From an uncultured bacterium (GTDB lineage: Bacteria > Bdellovibrionota_C > UBA2361 > CAKMMH01): 5,016 nt of DNA. The position numbers and the translations under genes were made by a program. The DNA is taken from contig CAKMMH010000137.1 in assembly GCA_927798255.1 (NCBI GenBank), forward strand, positions 1 through 5,016. The letters run 5' to 3'. The notes under the pieces were generated by a model, which had not been told where the DNA came from, ran no database searches, and worked only from the letters and a program-made list of their open reading frames with translations. Below are positions 1 to 5,016 of this stretch, piece after piece. The stretch's first letter is position 1; each line of letters starts with the position of its first letter.

Positions 1-28
1 GTATATTTGGATGCATCGCTAATTTTAT
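1..28 (+). repeat. Possible right end of a second, degenerate copy of the palindromic element
   Basis: Aligned without gaps against the right end of the neighbouring element (128-156), bases 1-28 match at 21 of 28 positions, with one base missing near the end. The shared core is GATGCAT, at 10-16 and 137-143, followed by a T-rich end. The simplest reading is that a related copy lies immediately to the left in direct orientation and is cut by the window edge. The stretch is short and T-rich, so chance is a real alternative. Frame 1 is also open to a TAA at 28-30, but nine residues are too few to call a gene. Confidence 0.35.
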
Positions 29-156
29 AAAAATGGACGAGGCGCGAAAAAGACAAGGCATCTTATAAAACGCGACTTGAAGGTGTAGTCCTTCTACAGC
101 GAAAGGAGCGTTTTGTAAGATAACGCGGGATTTTTCGATGCATGGTCCATTTTTAT
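27..156 (+). repeat. Palindromic intergenic element of about 130 bp, candidate structured RNA or MITE-like repeat
   Basis: The ends are a perfect 12-bp inverted repeat, ATAAAAATGGAC at 27-38 against 145-156. Inside it, 45-51 pairs perfectly with 131-137, and 60-73 pairs with 108-121 over 14 bp including one G.U. Between the first two helices, 40-44 can pair partly with 139-143. The apex, 74-107, can form a small hairpin. The wobble positions (66 with 115, and 44 with 139) are G.U pairs in plus-strand RNA but A/C mismatches in minus-strand RNA, so an RNA read rightward fits better. The element is 45% G+C over 31-150 in an AT-rich window. It starts within one base of the dnaJ stop codon, so it may also end or protect the dnaJ transcript. 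TA dinucleotides sit at both outer edges, which suits a Tc1/IS630-type MITE but is not diagnostic because TA is self-complementary. It has no coding potential. I do not recognise a named family. Confidence 0.75.
74..107 (+). other. Apical domain of the element with mutually exclusive pairings
   Basis: Three short pairings are possible in this 34-base apex. TGTAG at 84-88 pairs with CTACA at 94-98, leaving the five-base loop TCCTT at 89-93. That loop is perfectly complementary to AAGGA at 103-107, which would give an H-type pseudoknot. Alternatively, GAAGG at 79-83 pairs with CCTTC at 90-94, which excludes the first hairpin. Each helix is only 5 bp, so this is a structural proposal from reading the bases. 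Confidence 0.4.
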
Positions 157-1289
157 TAGACAAACATTTTCTTAAACTTATCAAACAACCCCTCTCCTTG
201 CTTTTCAGTAACTTTAGGGGCTTTTTTTTCAGCTTGTTTTAAAAGTTCAAGGGCCTTTCTTTCATCATCAGAAATTGATGTAGGAACATGTACGACAACT
301 TTTATATGGAGGTCTCCCCTTCTTGATGTACCTAAAATTTGAACGCCTCGATTTCGTAATTTAAAAACTTTTTCTGCTGGAGTACCTGCCGGAATATCCA
401 ATTCCTCTTTTCCTTCAAGAGTTAACATTTCAACTTTTCCACCAAGAACAAGAGTGGTGTAATTTACAGGAAGTTCATAAAAAAGCTCATATCCTTCTCG
501 TTTAAATACTTTATGTTCCTTAACTCTGATATTTACATAAAGGTCACCTGACTCACCACCATTAATTCCTGATTCTCCTTCACCTCTTAATTTAAGTCTT
601 TGACCATCAGCAATACCAGCAGGAACTTTAACTTTAAGAGAAGCCTCTGATAATTTTCTTCCTGTTCCTCGACATGTTTGACACTTATTTTTAATAAATT
701 GACCACTTCCTTGACAATCTGGGCATGTTCTACTAATGCTAAAAAATCCTTGTTGCATTCTAATTTGGCCTGTTCCTTTACAGTGTGGACATTTATCTAT
801 TGTCGTTCCTTTTTGAGCTCCTGTACCATCACAATCATCACATTTTACACGCCTTTTTAATTTTATTTCCTTTTCTGTACCAAATACAGATTCCTCAAAT
901 TCAACAGTTAAATCATAAGATAGGTCTGCACCAACTTGTCCTCTTGAACGCCCCCCTCCTTGCATTGAACCGCCAAAGAACGAACTAAAAATATCACCAA
1001 AAATATCCTCAAAGCCAGAGAAATCGCCAAATCCTCCAAATCCTCCACCCATACCACCATTTTGGGCAAACGCTGCGTGTCCAAACTGGTCGTATTTTTG
1101 ACGAGCATCATCATCACTTAGCACTTGATATGCTTCCGTTGCCTCTTTAAACTTATCCTCTGATTCTTTATCTCCTTTGTTTTTATCTGGGTGATACTTT
1201 AATGCTAGAACTCTATACGCTTTCTTAATATCAGCTTTACTTGCATTTTTTGAAACACCTAATACCTCGTAATAATCTCTTTTTTCCAA
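156..1289 (-). CDS. dnaJ: Chaperone protein DnaJ (Hsp40 co-chaperone)
   Basis: DnaJ binds unfolded proteins in the cytoplasm, hands them to DnaK and stimulates its ATPase. Starting at the TTG at 1289, the protein has 377 residues, close to the E. coli length. The J domain begins [11 protein letters not shown] and carries HPD at 33-35. A Gly/Phe-rich segment follows at about 70-115. All four zinc-binding CxxCxGxG repeats are present, at 150-157 (CDDCDGTG), 167-174 (CPHCKGTG), 189-196 (CPDCQGSG) and 203-210 (CQTCRGTG). The substrate-binding C-terminal domains run from about 215 to 337. This is therefore a full type I DnaJ. An ATG at 1334 would add 15 residues ([10 protein letters not shown] and so on) not seen in the family. 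That ATG lies inside a long hairpin and lacks a clear ribosome-binding site, whereas the TTG has AGGA eight bases upstream. The gene is last in grpE-dnaK-dnaJ, and its stop touches the palindromic element. Identity is certain; the start is likely but not proven. Confidence 0.97.
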   Translation of the reverse strand: MEKRDYYEVLGVSKNASKADIKKAYRVLALKYHPDKNKGDKESEDKFKEATEAYQVLSDDDARQKYDQFGHAAFAQNGGMGGGFGGFGDFSGFEDIFGDIFSSFFGGSMQGGGRSRGQVGADLSYDLTVEFEESVFGTEKEIKLKRRVKCDDCDGTGAQKGTTIDKCPHCKGTGQIRMQQGFFSISRTCPDCQGSGQFIKNKCQTCRGTGRKLSEASLKVKVPAGIADGQRLKLRGEGESGINGGESGDLYVNIRVKEHKVFKREGYELFYELPVNYTTLVLGGKVEMLTLEGKEELDIPAGTPAEKVFKLRNRGVQILGTSRRGDLHIKVVVHVPTSISDDERKALELLKQAEKKAPKVTEKQGEGLFDKFKKMFV

Positions 1290-1297
1290 AATCTTTT

Positions 1298-1301
1298 TCC
1301 T
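1298..1301 (-). promoter_or_regulatory. Ribosome-binding site supporting the TTG start of dnaJ
   Basis: AGGA (minus strand) lies eight bases before the TTG at 1289-1287. Translation from there gives the canonical DnaJ N-terminus [11 protein letters not shown]. The competing ATG at 1334-1332 has only weak A-rich sequence in front of it. Confidence 0.6.
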
Positions 1302-1304
1302 ATT

Positions 1305-1360
1305 TTTCTTATTATAAACAAAAAGTGCACTCATCTAAGATTAGCTTTCTTATTATAAAC
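1305..1360. repeat. 15-bp perfect direct repeat around the dnaJ start region
   Basis: TTTCTTATTATAAAC (plus strand) occurs at 1305-1319 and again at 1346-1360, offset by 41 bases. One copy fills most of the hairpin loop, and the other lies just past the 3' arm and inside the nominal dnaJ extension. It could be a relic of local duplication or slippage. It may also be chance in AT-rich DNA, although 15 perfect bases this close together is notable. Confidence 0.55.
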
Positions 1361-1387
1361 TAATTCTTAAATAAGTACACTTTTTGT
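1318..1387 (-). promoter_or_regulatory. Long sense-strand stem-loop between dnaK and dnaJ
   Basis: In minus-strand RNA, 1387-1360 pairs with 1344-1318 over 27 base pairs with one bulged base (1364 or 1365), closing a 15-base loop. The outer 13 bp are ACAAAAAGUGUAC against GUGCACUUUUUGU. Three pairs (1377-1328, 1373-1332 and 1370-1335) are G.U wobbles in the sense RNA and would be A/C mismatches in the antisense RNA, so the structure seems to be read in the dnaK-dnaJ transcript. The AUG at 1334-1332 is buried in the stem, and the probable TTG start lies 29 bases beyond the hairpin. The 3' arm ends in UUUUUG, so it could act as a leaky intrinsic terminator that lowers dnaJ relative to dnaK. It could also be an mRNA processing or stability site, or a heat-opened translational control. 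The sequence does not decide between these. Confidence 0.7.
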
Positions 1388-1410
1388 CAAATTATGCTAA
1401 AAACTACTTA

Positions 1411-3330
1411 TTACTTAACTTCTTCATAGTCAGCATCAACTACATCATCATCTGATTTTTTTGAATCATTTGAGCTTGCATCACTAGCGCCGCTTGCTGC
1501 TTGTTGATTTTGCTGAGAAGCATTTTTGTACATTTCCTCTGAAAGTTTATGACTTACTTTCATTAAAGATTCATATGCATCAGTAAGTGCTTTCTTGTCA
1601 TTACTAGAAGTTTCAAGAACTTTCTTAGCATTTGCGATTTCTTTCTCAACATTTTCTTTATCACTAGCTGGAAGTTTACCATCTAAATCTTTAATTGACT
1701 TTTCAGTAGTATAAACTAAGTTATCTAGGTTATTCTTAGCCTCTACTGCTTCTTTTCTATTCTTATCTTCCTCTGCATGAAGCTCAGCATCTTTTACCAT
1801 TTTTTCAATTTCCGCATCACTTAAACCAGATGAAGCAGTAATTGTAATTGATTGTTCTTTTCCTGTTCCCTCATCTTTTGCAGATACAGCAACAATACCG
1901 TTACTATCAATTTTAAATGTAACTCTAATTTGAGGAATACCACGAGGAGCAGGTGGAATACCAACAAGCTCAAAACGTCCAAGTGTTTTATTATCACTTG
2001 CCATCTCTCTTTCACCTTGAAGAACATGAATCGAAACGGCAGGCTGGTTATCTGCAGCAGTTGAGAAAACCTGTGATTTTTCTACAGGAATTGTTGTGTT
2101 TTTATCAATAAGCTTTGTAAACACACCACCATATGTTTCGATACCTAAACTTAATGGAGTTACATCAAGTAAAAGAACATCTTTAACATCACCTTGTAAA
2201 ACACCACCTTGAATTGCAGCACCAATTGCTACAGCTTCGTCAGGGTTAACATTTTTAGAAGCTTCTTTTCCAAATATTCTCTTAACTCTTTCTTGTACTG
2301 CAGGCATACGAGTCATACCACCTACAAGTACAACATCATGAATATCAGAAGTTGAAATACCAGCATCTTTTAAAGCTATTTGGCAAGGTCCATCTAATCT
2401 ATCTAATAAGTCAGCACATAACTGTTCAAGTTTTGAACGACTTAATTTAATATTTAAATGTTTTGGACCAGATGCATCAGCTGTAATAAATGGCAAGTTA
2501 ACATCTGTTTCCATAGAAGATGAAAGCTCATGTTTAGCCTTCTCAGCAGCTTCTTTTAATCTTTGAAGTGCCATGGTGTCATTTCTTAAATCGATACCAT
2601 TATCTTTCTTAAATTCATCTGCAAGATAATCAACAATCCTTAAGTCAAAATCTTCACCACCTAAGTATGTATCACCATTTGTTGATTTTACTTCGAACAC
2701 ACCTTCTGCAAGCTCAAGGATTGAAATATCAAACGTACCACCACCAAGGTCAAATACTGCAATTGTCTTTTCACCACCTGATTTTTCCACACCATAAGAA
2801 AGAGCTGCAGCTGTAGGCTCGTTTATAATTCTTTGAACATTAAGCCCGGCAATTTTACCAGCGTCTTTTGTTGCTTGTCTTTGAGCATCGTTAAAGTAAG
2901 CAGGAACTGTAATTACAGCATCTGTTACTGTTTCTCCTAAGTAATCTTCAGCAGCTTGCTTCATCTTTCCTAAAATCATAGCAGAAATCTCTTGAGGGCT
3001 TTTATCCTCTCCTGCAAGTTTAACCCAAGCATCTCCATTTTTTGCAGAAACAAGCTCATAAGGTAAAACTTTTCTAGCCCTATTAACTTCCTCTGAATCA
3101 TATTTTCTACCAATTAATCTTTTAACAGCAAAAATCGTATTCTTGGGATTTGTAACTGCCTGTCTTTTTGCAATCTGCCCTACTAATCTTTCCTTAGAAT
3201 CAGTAACAGCAACAACTGATGGGGTAGTCCTTGCGCCTTCTGCATTAGCTATTACAACAGCAGAGCTACCTTCCATTACAGCAACACATGAATTTGTTGT
3301 TCCTAAGTCTATACCAATTATTTTTCCCAT
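1411..3330 (-). CDS. dnaK: Chaperone protein DnaK (Hsp70)
   Basis: DnaK is the ATP-driven cytoplasmic chaperone that binds exposed hydrophobic peptides in cycles controlled by DnaJ and GrpE. The protein is 639 residues, full length for the family (E. coli has 638). The nucleotide-binding domain covers about 1-380, with the phosphate loop IDLGTTNS at 7-14, K70, EPTAAA at 171-176 and DLGGGTF at 194-200, including T199. The interdomain linker VLLLDV is at 385-390. The substrate-binding beta domain runs to about 500 and the helical lid to about 600. A Q/A/S/D-rich tail then ends in [10 protein letters not shown]. The segment at about 76-100 is the Gram-negative-type insertion. The ATG is preceded by AGAGAGG at 3346-3340, nine bases away, which fixes the start. 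The gene lies 181 bp after grpE and has no convincing promoter of its own, so co-transcription with grpE is likely. No key residue is missing. Confidence 0.99.
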   Translation of the reverse strand: MGKIIGIDLGTTNSCVAVMEGSSAVVIANAEGARTTPSVVAVTDSKERLVGQIAKRQAVTNPKNTIFAVKRLIGRKYDSEEVNRARKVLPYELVSAKNGDAWVKLAGEDKSPQEISAMILGKMKQAAEDYLGETVTDAVITVPAYFNDAQRQATKDAGKIAGLNVQRIINEPTAAALSYGVEKSGGEKTIAVFDLGGGTFDISILELAEGVFEVKSTNGDTYLGGEDFDLRIVDYLADEFKKDNGIDLRNDTMALQRLKEAAEKAKHELSSSMETDVNLPFITADASGPKHLNIKLSRSKLEQLCADLLDRLDGPCQIALKDAGISTSDIHDVVLVGGMTRMPAVQERVKRIFGKEASKNVNPDEAVAIGAAIQGGVLQGDVKDVLLLDVTPLSLGIETYGGVFTKLIDKNTTIPVEKSQVFSTAADNQPAVSIHVLQGEREMASDNKTLGRFELVGIPPAPRGIPQIRVTFKIDSNGIVAVSAKDEGTGKEQSITITASSGLSDAEIEKMVKDAELHAEEDKNRKEAVEAKNNLDNLVYTTEKSIKDLDGKLPASDKENVEKEIANAKKVLETSSNDKKALTDAYESLMKVSHKLSEEMYKNASQQNQQAASGASDASSNDSKKSDDDVVDADYEEVK

Positions 3331-3444
3331 ATATAAATACCTCTCTTTTTTATAATTATTACTAAAATTTATTTTCTACTAAAAACTCATCTTTCCTTCT
3401 TTTACATTGTTTATAAGTAACCATCAAAATCTAACTTATCAAGT

Positions 3445-3470
3445 AAAAAATTTAAAAATTTTTTAAATTT
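3445..3470. repeat. A/T-only palindrome in the grpE-dnaK gap
   Basis: AAATTTAAAAA at 3448-3458 is followed directly by its inverted copy at 3459-3470. In the minus-strand transcript the second arm runs on into more U residues (3447-3445). It could be a very weak terminator-like hairpin or simply curved AT-rich DNA. The rest of the gap (3331-3511) shows only the dnaK ribosome-binding site. A possible TTGATG, 17-base spacer, TAAAAG pair on the minus strand is too weak to call a promoter. Confidence 0.25.
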
Positions 3471-3511
3471 CGAAAGTTATATAGCCAATGGTTTTTATTT
3501 TATAATTATAT

Positions 3512-4111
3512 TTATTCCTCCTTTGAACATACTACAACTTGCGCATGACGAAGAATTTTATCTTTATAATAATAAAGCTTTTTAAACTCACTTATAATTT
3601 CATTAACCTTTGCATCATGAGATGGAACTTTACTAAGTGCATTATGTTTTTCTGGGTCAAACATCTTTCCGACAGAACCTTCTGATTTTACTCCCCATTT
3701 ATTAAGAATATCTACAAACTGCTTATGAATCATTTTAACGCCAGAACAAATATCATCATTCGAAGAATTTTCTTGATCTGCATGCTCTAGAGCCCTATCT
3801 AAGTTATCAACAACCTCTAAAAGATCAACTAAAATCGGTTCCCCTTGATACTTTAATAAATCTGCCCTCTCTTTGCTTGATCTCTTTTTATAATTTTCCA
3901 AATCTGCAAGAGCCATTAAATACTTTTCCTTGCTGTCTGAAAGAGCTTTTTTTAATGAAGAGATTTCTTCATTCAATTTTGCAATTTTTTTGTTATTCTT
4001 AGGATTTTCTGCCTTTAAAGAAGCTTCTTCCTTTCCTTCCTGTTCTTCCTGTTCTTCAAACATATTCTCATTTAGAATATTTTCATCTAAATTATCATTT
4101 TTTCTATTCAT
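3512..4111 (-). CDS. grpE: GrpE, nucleotide exchange factor for DnaK
   Basis: GrpE is a homodimer that opens the DnaK nucleotide-binding domain to release ADP. The protein has 199 residues, the usual length. Residues 1-40 are acidic and probably disordered, as is typical. A long coiled coil follows at about 41-110, with the family core ALADLENYKKRSSKE at 67-81 and LLEVVDNLDRALEH at 97-110. The beta-wing domain at about 136-196 carries MFDPEKHNALSKVP at 150-163 and ILRHAQVVV at 186-194. The usual GY and LRPA positions are replaced here (LYYYKDKILRHA at 179-190), so the C-terminal signature is divergent but recognisable. The ATG has AGGTG at 4121-4117, five bases upstream. grpE is the first gene of the leftward grpE-dnaK-dnaJ unit and diverges from recO. 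It is identified by both sequence and context. Confidence 0.95.
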   Translation of the reverse strand: MNRKNDNLDENILNENMFEEQEEQEGKEEASLKAENPKNNKKIAKLNEEISSLKKALSDSKEKYLMALADLENYKKRSSKERADLLKYQGEPILVDLLEVVDNLDRALEHADQENSSNDDICSGVKMIHKQFVDILNKWGVKSEGSVGKMFDPEKHNALSKVPSHDAKVNEIISEFKKLYYYKDKILRHAQVVVCSKEE

Positions 4112-4122
4112 TATTACACCTA

Positions 4123-4148
4123 AATTAAAATAAATAATTAAAATAAAT
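4123..4148. repeat. 13-bp perfect tandem duplication in the grpE leader
   Basis: AATTAAAATAAAT occurs at 4123-4135 and again, directly abutting, at 4136-4148. It lies in the 5' untranslated region of grpE just upstream of the ribosome-binding site. A/U-rich leaders can enhance translation by keeping the start region unstructured. A slippage product without function is equally possible. Confidence 0.6.
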
Positions 4149-4205
4149 AGTTAATATAAGCTTTATTATTAATATTTTAACAATAGATTTTTTCCACTGA
4201 TTTCT

Positions 4206-4234
4206 TATATAATCACTAAAAGCAAACCTTTCAA
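4206..4234 (-). promoter_or_regulatory. Probable promoter of grpE-dnaK-dnaJ
   Basis: On the minus strand, TTGAAA at 4234-4229 is followed after exactly 17 bases by TATATA at 4211-4206. This is a good sigma-70-type pair and predicts a leader of roughly 85-90 bases before grpE. With the preceding C, the -35 reads CTTGAAA, identical to the sigma-32 heat-shock -35 consensus, but the C-rich sigma-32 -10 box is absent. No CIRCE inverted repeat (TTAGCACTC-N9-GAGTGCTAA) is present between the promoter and grpE. Confidence 0.5.
4208..4213 (+). promoter_or_regulatory. Probable -10 box of the recO promoter
   Basis: TATAAT at 4208-4213 is a perfect -10 consensus, 39 bases before the recO ATG. The bases 16-18 upstream (around 4184-4191, AGATTTT) make a poor -35 box, so a weak promoter is expected. 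It overlaps the grpE -10 box on the other strand. Confidence 0.4.
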
Positions 4235-4252
4235 GAAAAATGAACAATTTTT

Positions 4253-4849
4253 ATGAAAAATTTAAATATATCAACAAAAAAAATTGATGGCGTTGTATTA
4301 AGATACGCAGAATCTGGAGATTATAATAAGATTTTTACTATATTAACATCAGAAAATAAGAAAATTTCTCTTTTTGCACCAAATGTTAAACGTGCAAAAA
4401 AAGGGCAAGGAGCGCCTGAAGTCCTTGATATTTGCCAATTTGAAATAATCGAATCAGATGAAAATTTAAATAAACTTAAAGATTTTAAATTTATCGAAAA
4501 TTATAAAAATTTACGTGAGAATTTTAAAAAATTATGTGTAAGCATGACATTAATGGAATGTACAAATAATTTAATAAAAGAATATGACGAATGTAAAAAT
4601 GCATTTAACTTAATAAAAAACACACTAAATGTTATTAATAAGGAAAGTGAGGAATTAAAAATTTTTAAACACCTTTATGATTGTCTATTTTCACTTTTAG
4701 TGATACTTGGTTTTGAAGATTCAAAAAGAAAACTTATTGCATCAAAAAATAACCTAATACAACTTTTAAATAGAATTATCGAAATTTCAGAAACTAACTT
4801 AAAAAGTTTAAATATGCTTATGAGCATTTTACCACAAAAAAAAGTCTAA
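4253..4849 (+). CDS. recO: RecO-family DNA repair protein, short and lacking the zinc-finger motif
   Basis: RecO works with RecR and RecF to load RecA on SSB-coated single-stranded DNA during gap repair. Residues about 8-80 match the RecO N-terminal OB fold: DGVVLRYAESGDYNKIFTILTSE at 12-34, then KKISLFAPNVKRAKK at 36-50, resembling the usual pattern of a conserved LR, a region sensing DNA, and a basic loop. The helical domain follows, including FSLLVILGFE at 146-155, which corresponds to the family LLxLLGF helix. Most RecO proteins are about 230-250 residues and have a CxxC-type zinc site after that helix. This one has 198 residues, and its cysteines (61, 95, 103, 114 and 144) are scattered with no CxxC. 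The gene is divergent from grpE and has no clear ribosome-binding site before the ATG; only AAGAAAAAT is present. The call rests on the N-terminal pattern and overall layout. Confidence 0.75.
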   Translation: MKNLNISTKKIDGVVLRYAESGDYNKIFTILTSENKKISLFAPNVKRAKKGQGAPEVLDICQFEIIESDENLNKLKDFKFIENYKNLRENFKKLCVSMTLMECTNNLIKEYDECKNAFNLIKNTLNVINKESEELKIFKHLYDCLFSLLVILGFEDSKRKLIASKNNLIQLLNRIIEISETNLKSLNMLMSILPQKKV

Positions 4850-4889
4850 TATGTAATTAAAATTCCACTATATAAAACGAGAAACAGCG

Positions 4890-4909
4890 CTAGGGTTCCT
4901 AGTTTTTCT
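4890..4909 (+). terminator. Probable rho-independent terminator of recO
   Basis: CTAGG at 4890-4894 and CCTAG at 4898-4902 form a perfect 5-bp stem with a three-base loop, followed by TTTTTCT. AGAAA at 4880-4884 can also pair with TTTCT at 4905-4909, extending the structure. It sits 41 bases past the recO stop codon. The stem is short, so termination may be partial. Confidence 0.5.
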
Positions 4910-4951
4910 GATACCTAGACACTAGATCTCCATTTCGAAAAAATTCTTCAT

Positions 4952-5016
4952 ATGAGAAAAAAGTCTCAAAAAATATTTAATATAACTATTAAATCATTTT
5001 TAACGAAACATTCTTA
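4952..5016 (+). CDS. Possible start of another gene, cut by the window edge
   Basis: The frame from the ATG at 4952 stays open to the end of the window and encodes 21 residues beginning MRKKSQKIFNITIKSFLTKH. The basic N-terminus would suit a protein with a membrane segment just beyond the edge, but this cannot be seen. The ATG has no clear ribosome-binding site (only an A-run around 4938-4943). The frame is already open from 4919, after a TAG at 4916-4918. In AT-rich DNA, 21 open codons prove little. Confidence 0.3.
   Translation, partial: MRKKSQKIFNITIKSFLTKHS

Noticed and set aside
1..30. Open frame 1 ending in TAA at 28-30, possibly the tail of a rightward gene converging on dnaJ
   Set aside because: Only nine residues are visible, and the same bases are explained about as well as the end of a second palindromic element.
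27..156. Integron attC site or CRISPR repeat
   Set aside because: The ends lack the RYYYAAC/GTTRRRY core sites of attC, and there are no regularly spaced short repeats with spacers.
678..988. Rightward open frames opposite dnaJ
   Set aside because: They lie wholly antisense to the conserved DnaJ zinc-finger and Gly/Phe region and have no ribosome-binding site or recognisable protein features.
1852..2064. Rightward open frame opposite dnaK
   Set aside because: It is a shadow of the dnaK coding strand, with low-complexity translation and no recognisable motif.
4112..4252. CIRCE operator for HrcA upstream of grpE
   Set aside because: No TTAGCACTC-N9-GAGTGCTAA or close variant is present on either strand here or in the grpE-dnaK gap.
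4240..4287. Sixteen-codon open frame starting with ATG at 4240 and overlapping the recO start out of frame
   Set aside because: It has no ribosome-binding site and an A/T-driven composition. It is too short to tell from chance, although a leader peptide cannot be excluded.
4953..4968. TGAGA/TCTCA hairpin as a terminator
   Set aside because: It is followed by A residues on the plus strand and by ATATG on the minus strand, so no U-tract follows it in either direction.

Overview
The window is AT-rich and carries a chaperone cluster read leftward, grpE, then dnaK, then dnaJ. A short recO-like gene is read rightward, away from grpE. The host looks like a Gram-negative (diderm) bacterium with a low-GC genome. 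DnaK has the extra segment at about residues 76-100 of the nucleotide-binding domain that Gram-negative DnaKs have and Firmicutes DnaKs lack, and it ends in a proteobacterial-style acidic tail ([10 protein letters not shown]). From memory, its sequence resembles deltaproteobacterial (Desulfobacterota, Geobacter-like) DnaK most closely. That placement is inference; no search was run.

Layout from left to right. Positions 1-156 hold a GC-richer (54 of 120 bases, 45%, over 31-150), strongly palindromic element of about 130 bp. It is bounded by a perfect 12-bp inverted repeat and runs up to the dnaJ stop codon. The first 28 bases look like the degenerate right end of a second, adjacent copy. dnaJ (156-1289, or 1334 if the upstream ATG is used), dnaK (1411-3330) and grpE (3512-4111) follow on the minus strand. 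The dnaK-dnaJ gap holds a 27-bp, nearly continuous stem-loop that pairs fully only in the sense RNA and contains the nominal dnaJ ATG. The grpE-dnaK gap (181 bp) is nearly featureless AT-rich sequence with an A/T-only palindrome. The grpE-recO gap (4112-4252, 16% G+C by count) carries two divergent promoters whose -10 boxes overlap. recO (4253-4849) is followed by a small terminator-like hairpin, a cluster of CTAG sites, and a possible start of another rightward gene that runs off the window.

The three chaperone genes work as one machine. DnaJ delivers unfolded clients to DnaK and stimulates its ATPase, and GrpE exchanges the bound ADP. No CIRCE operator or hrcA gene is visible. The -35 box of the grpE promoter reads CTTGAAA, matching the sigma-32 consensus, but its -10 box is of sigma-70 type. 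The most unusual parts of the window are noncoding: the palindromic element beyond dnaJ and the sense-strand hairpin before dnaJ.
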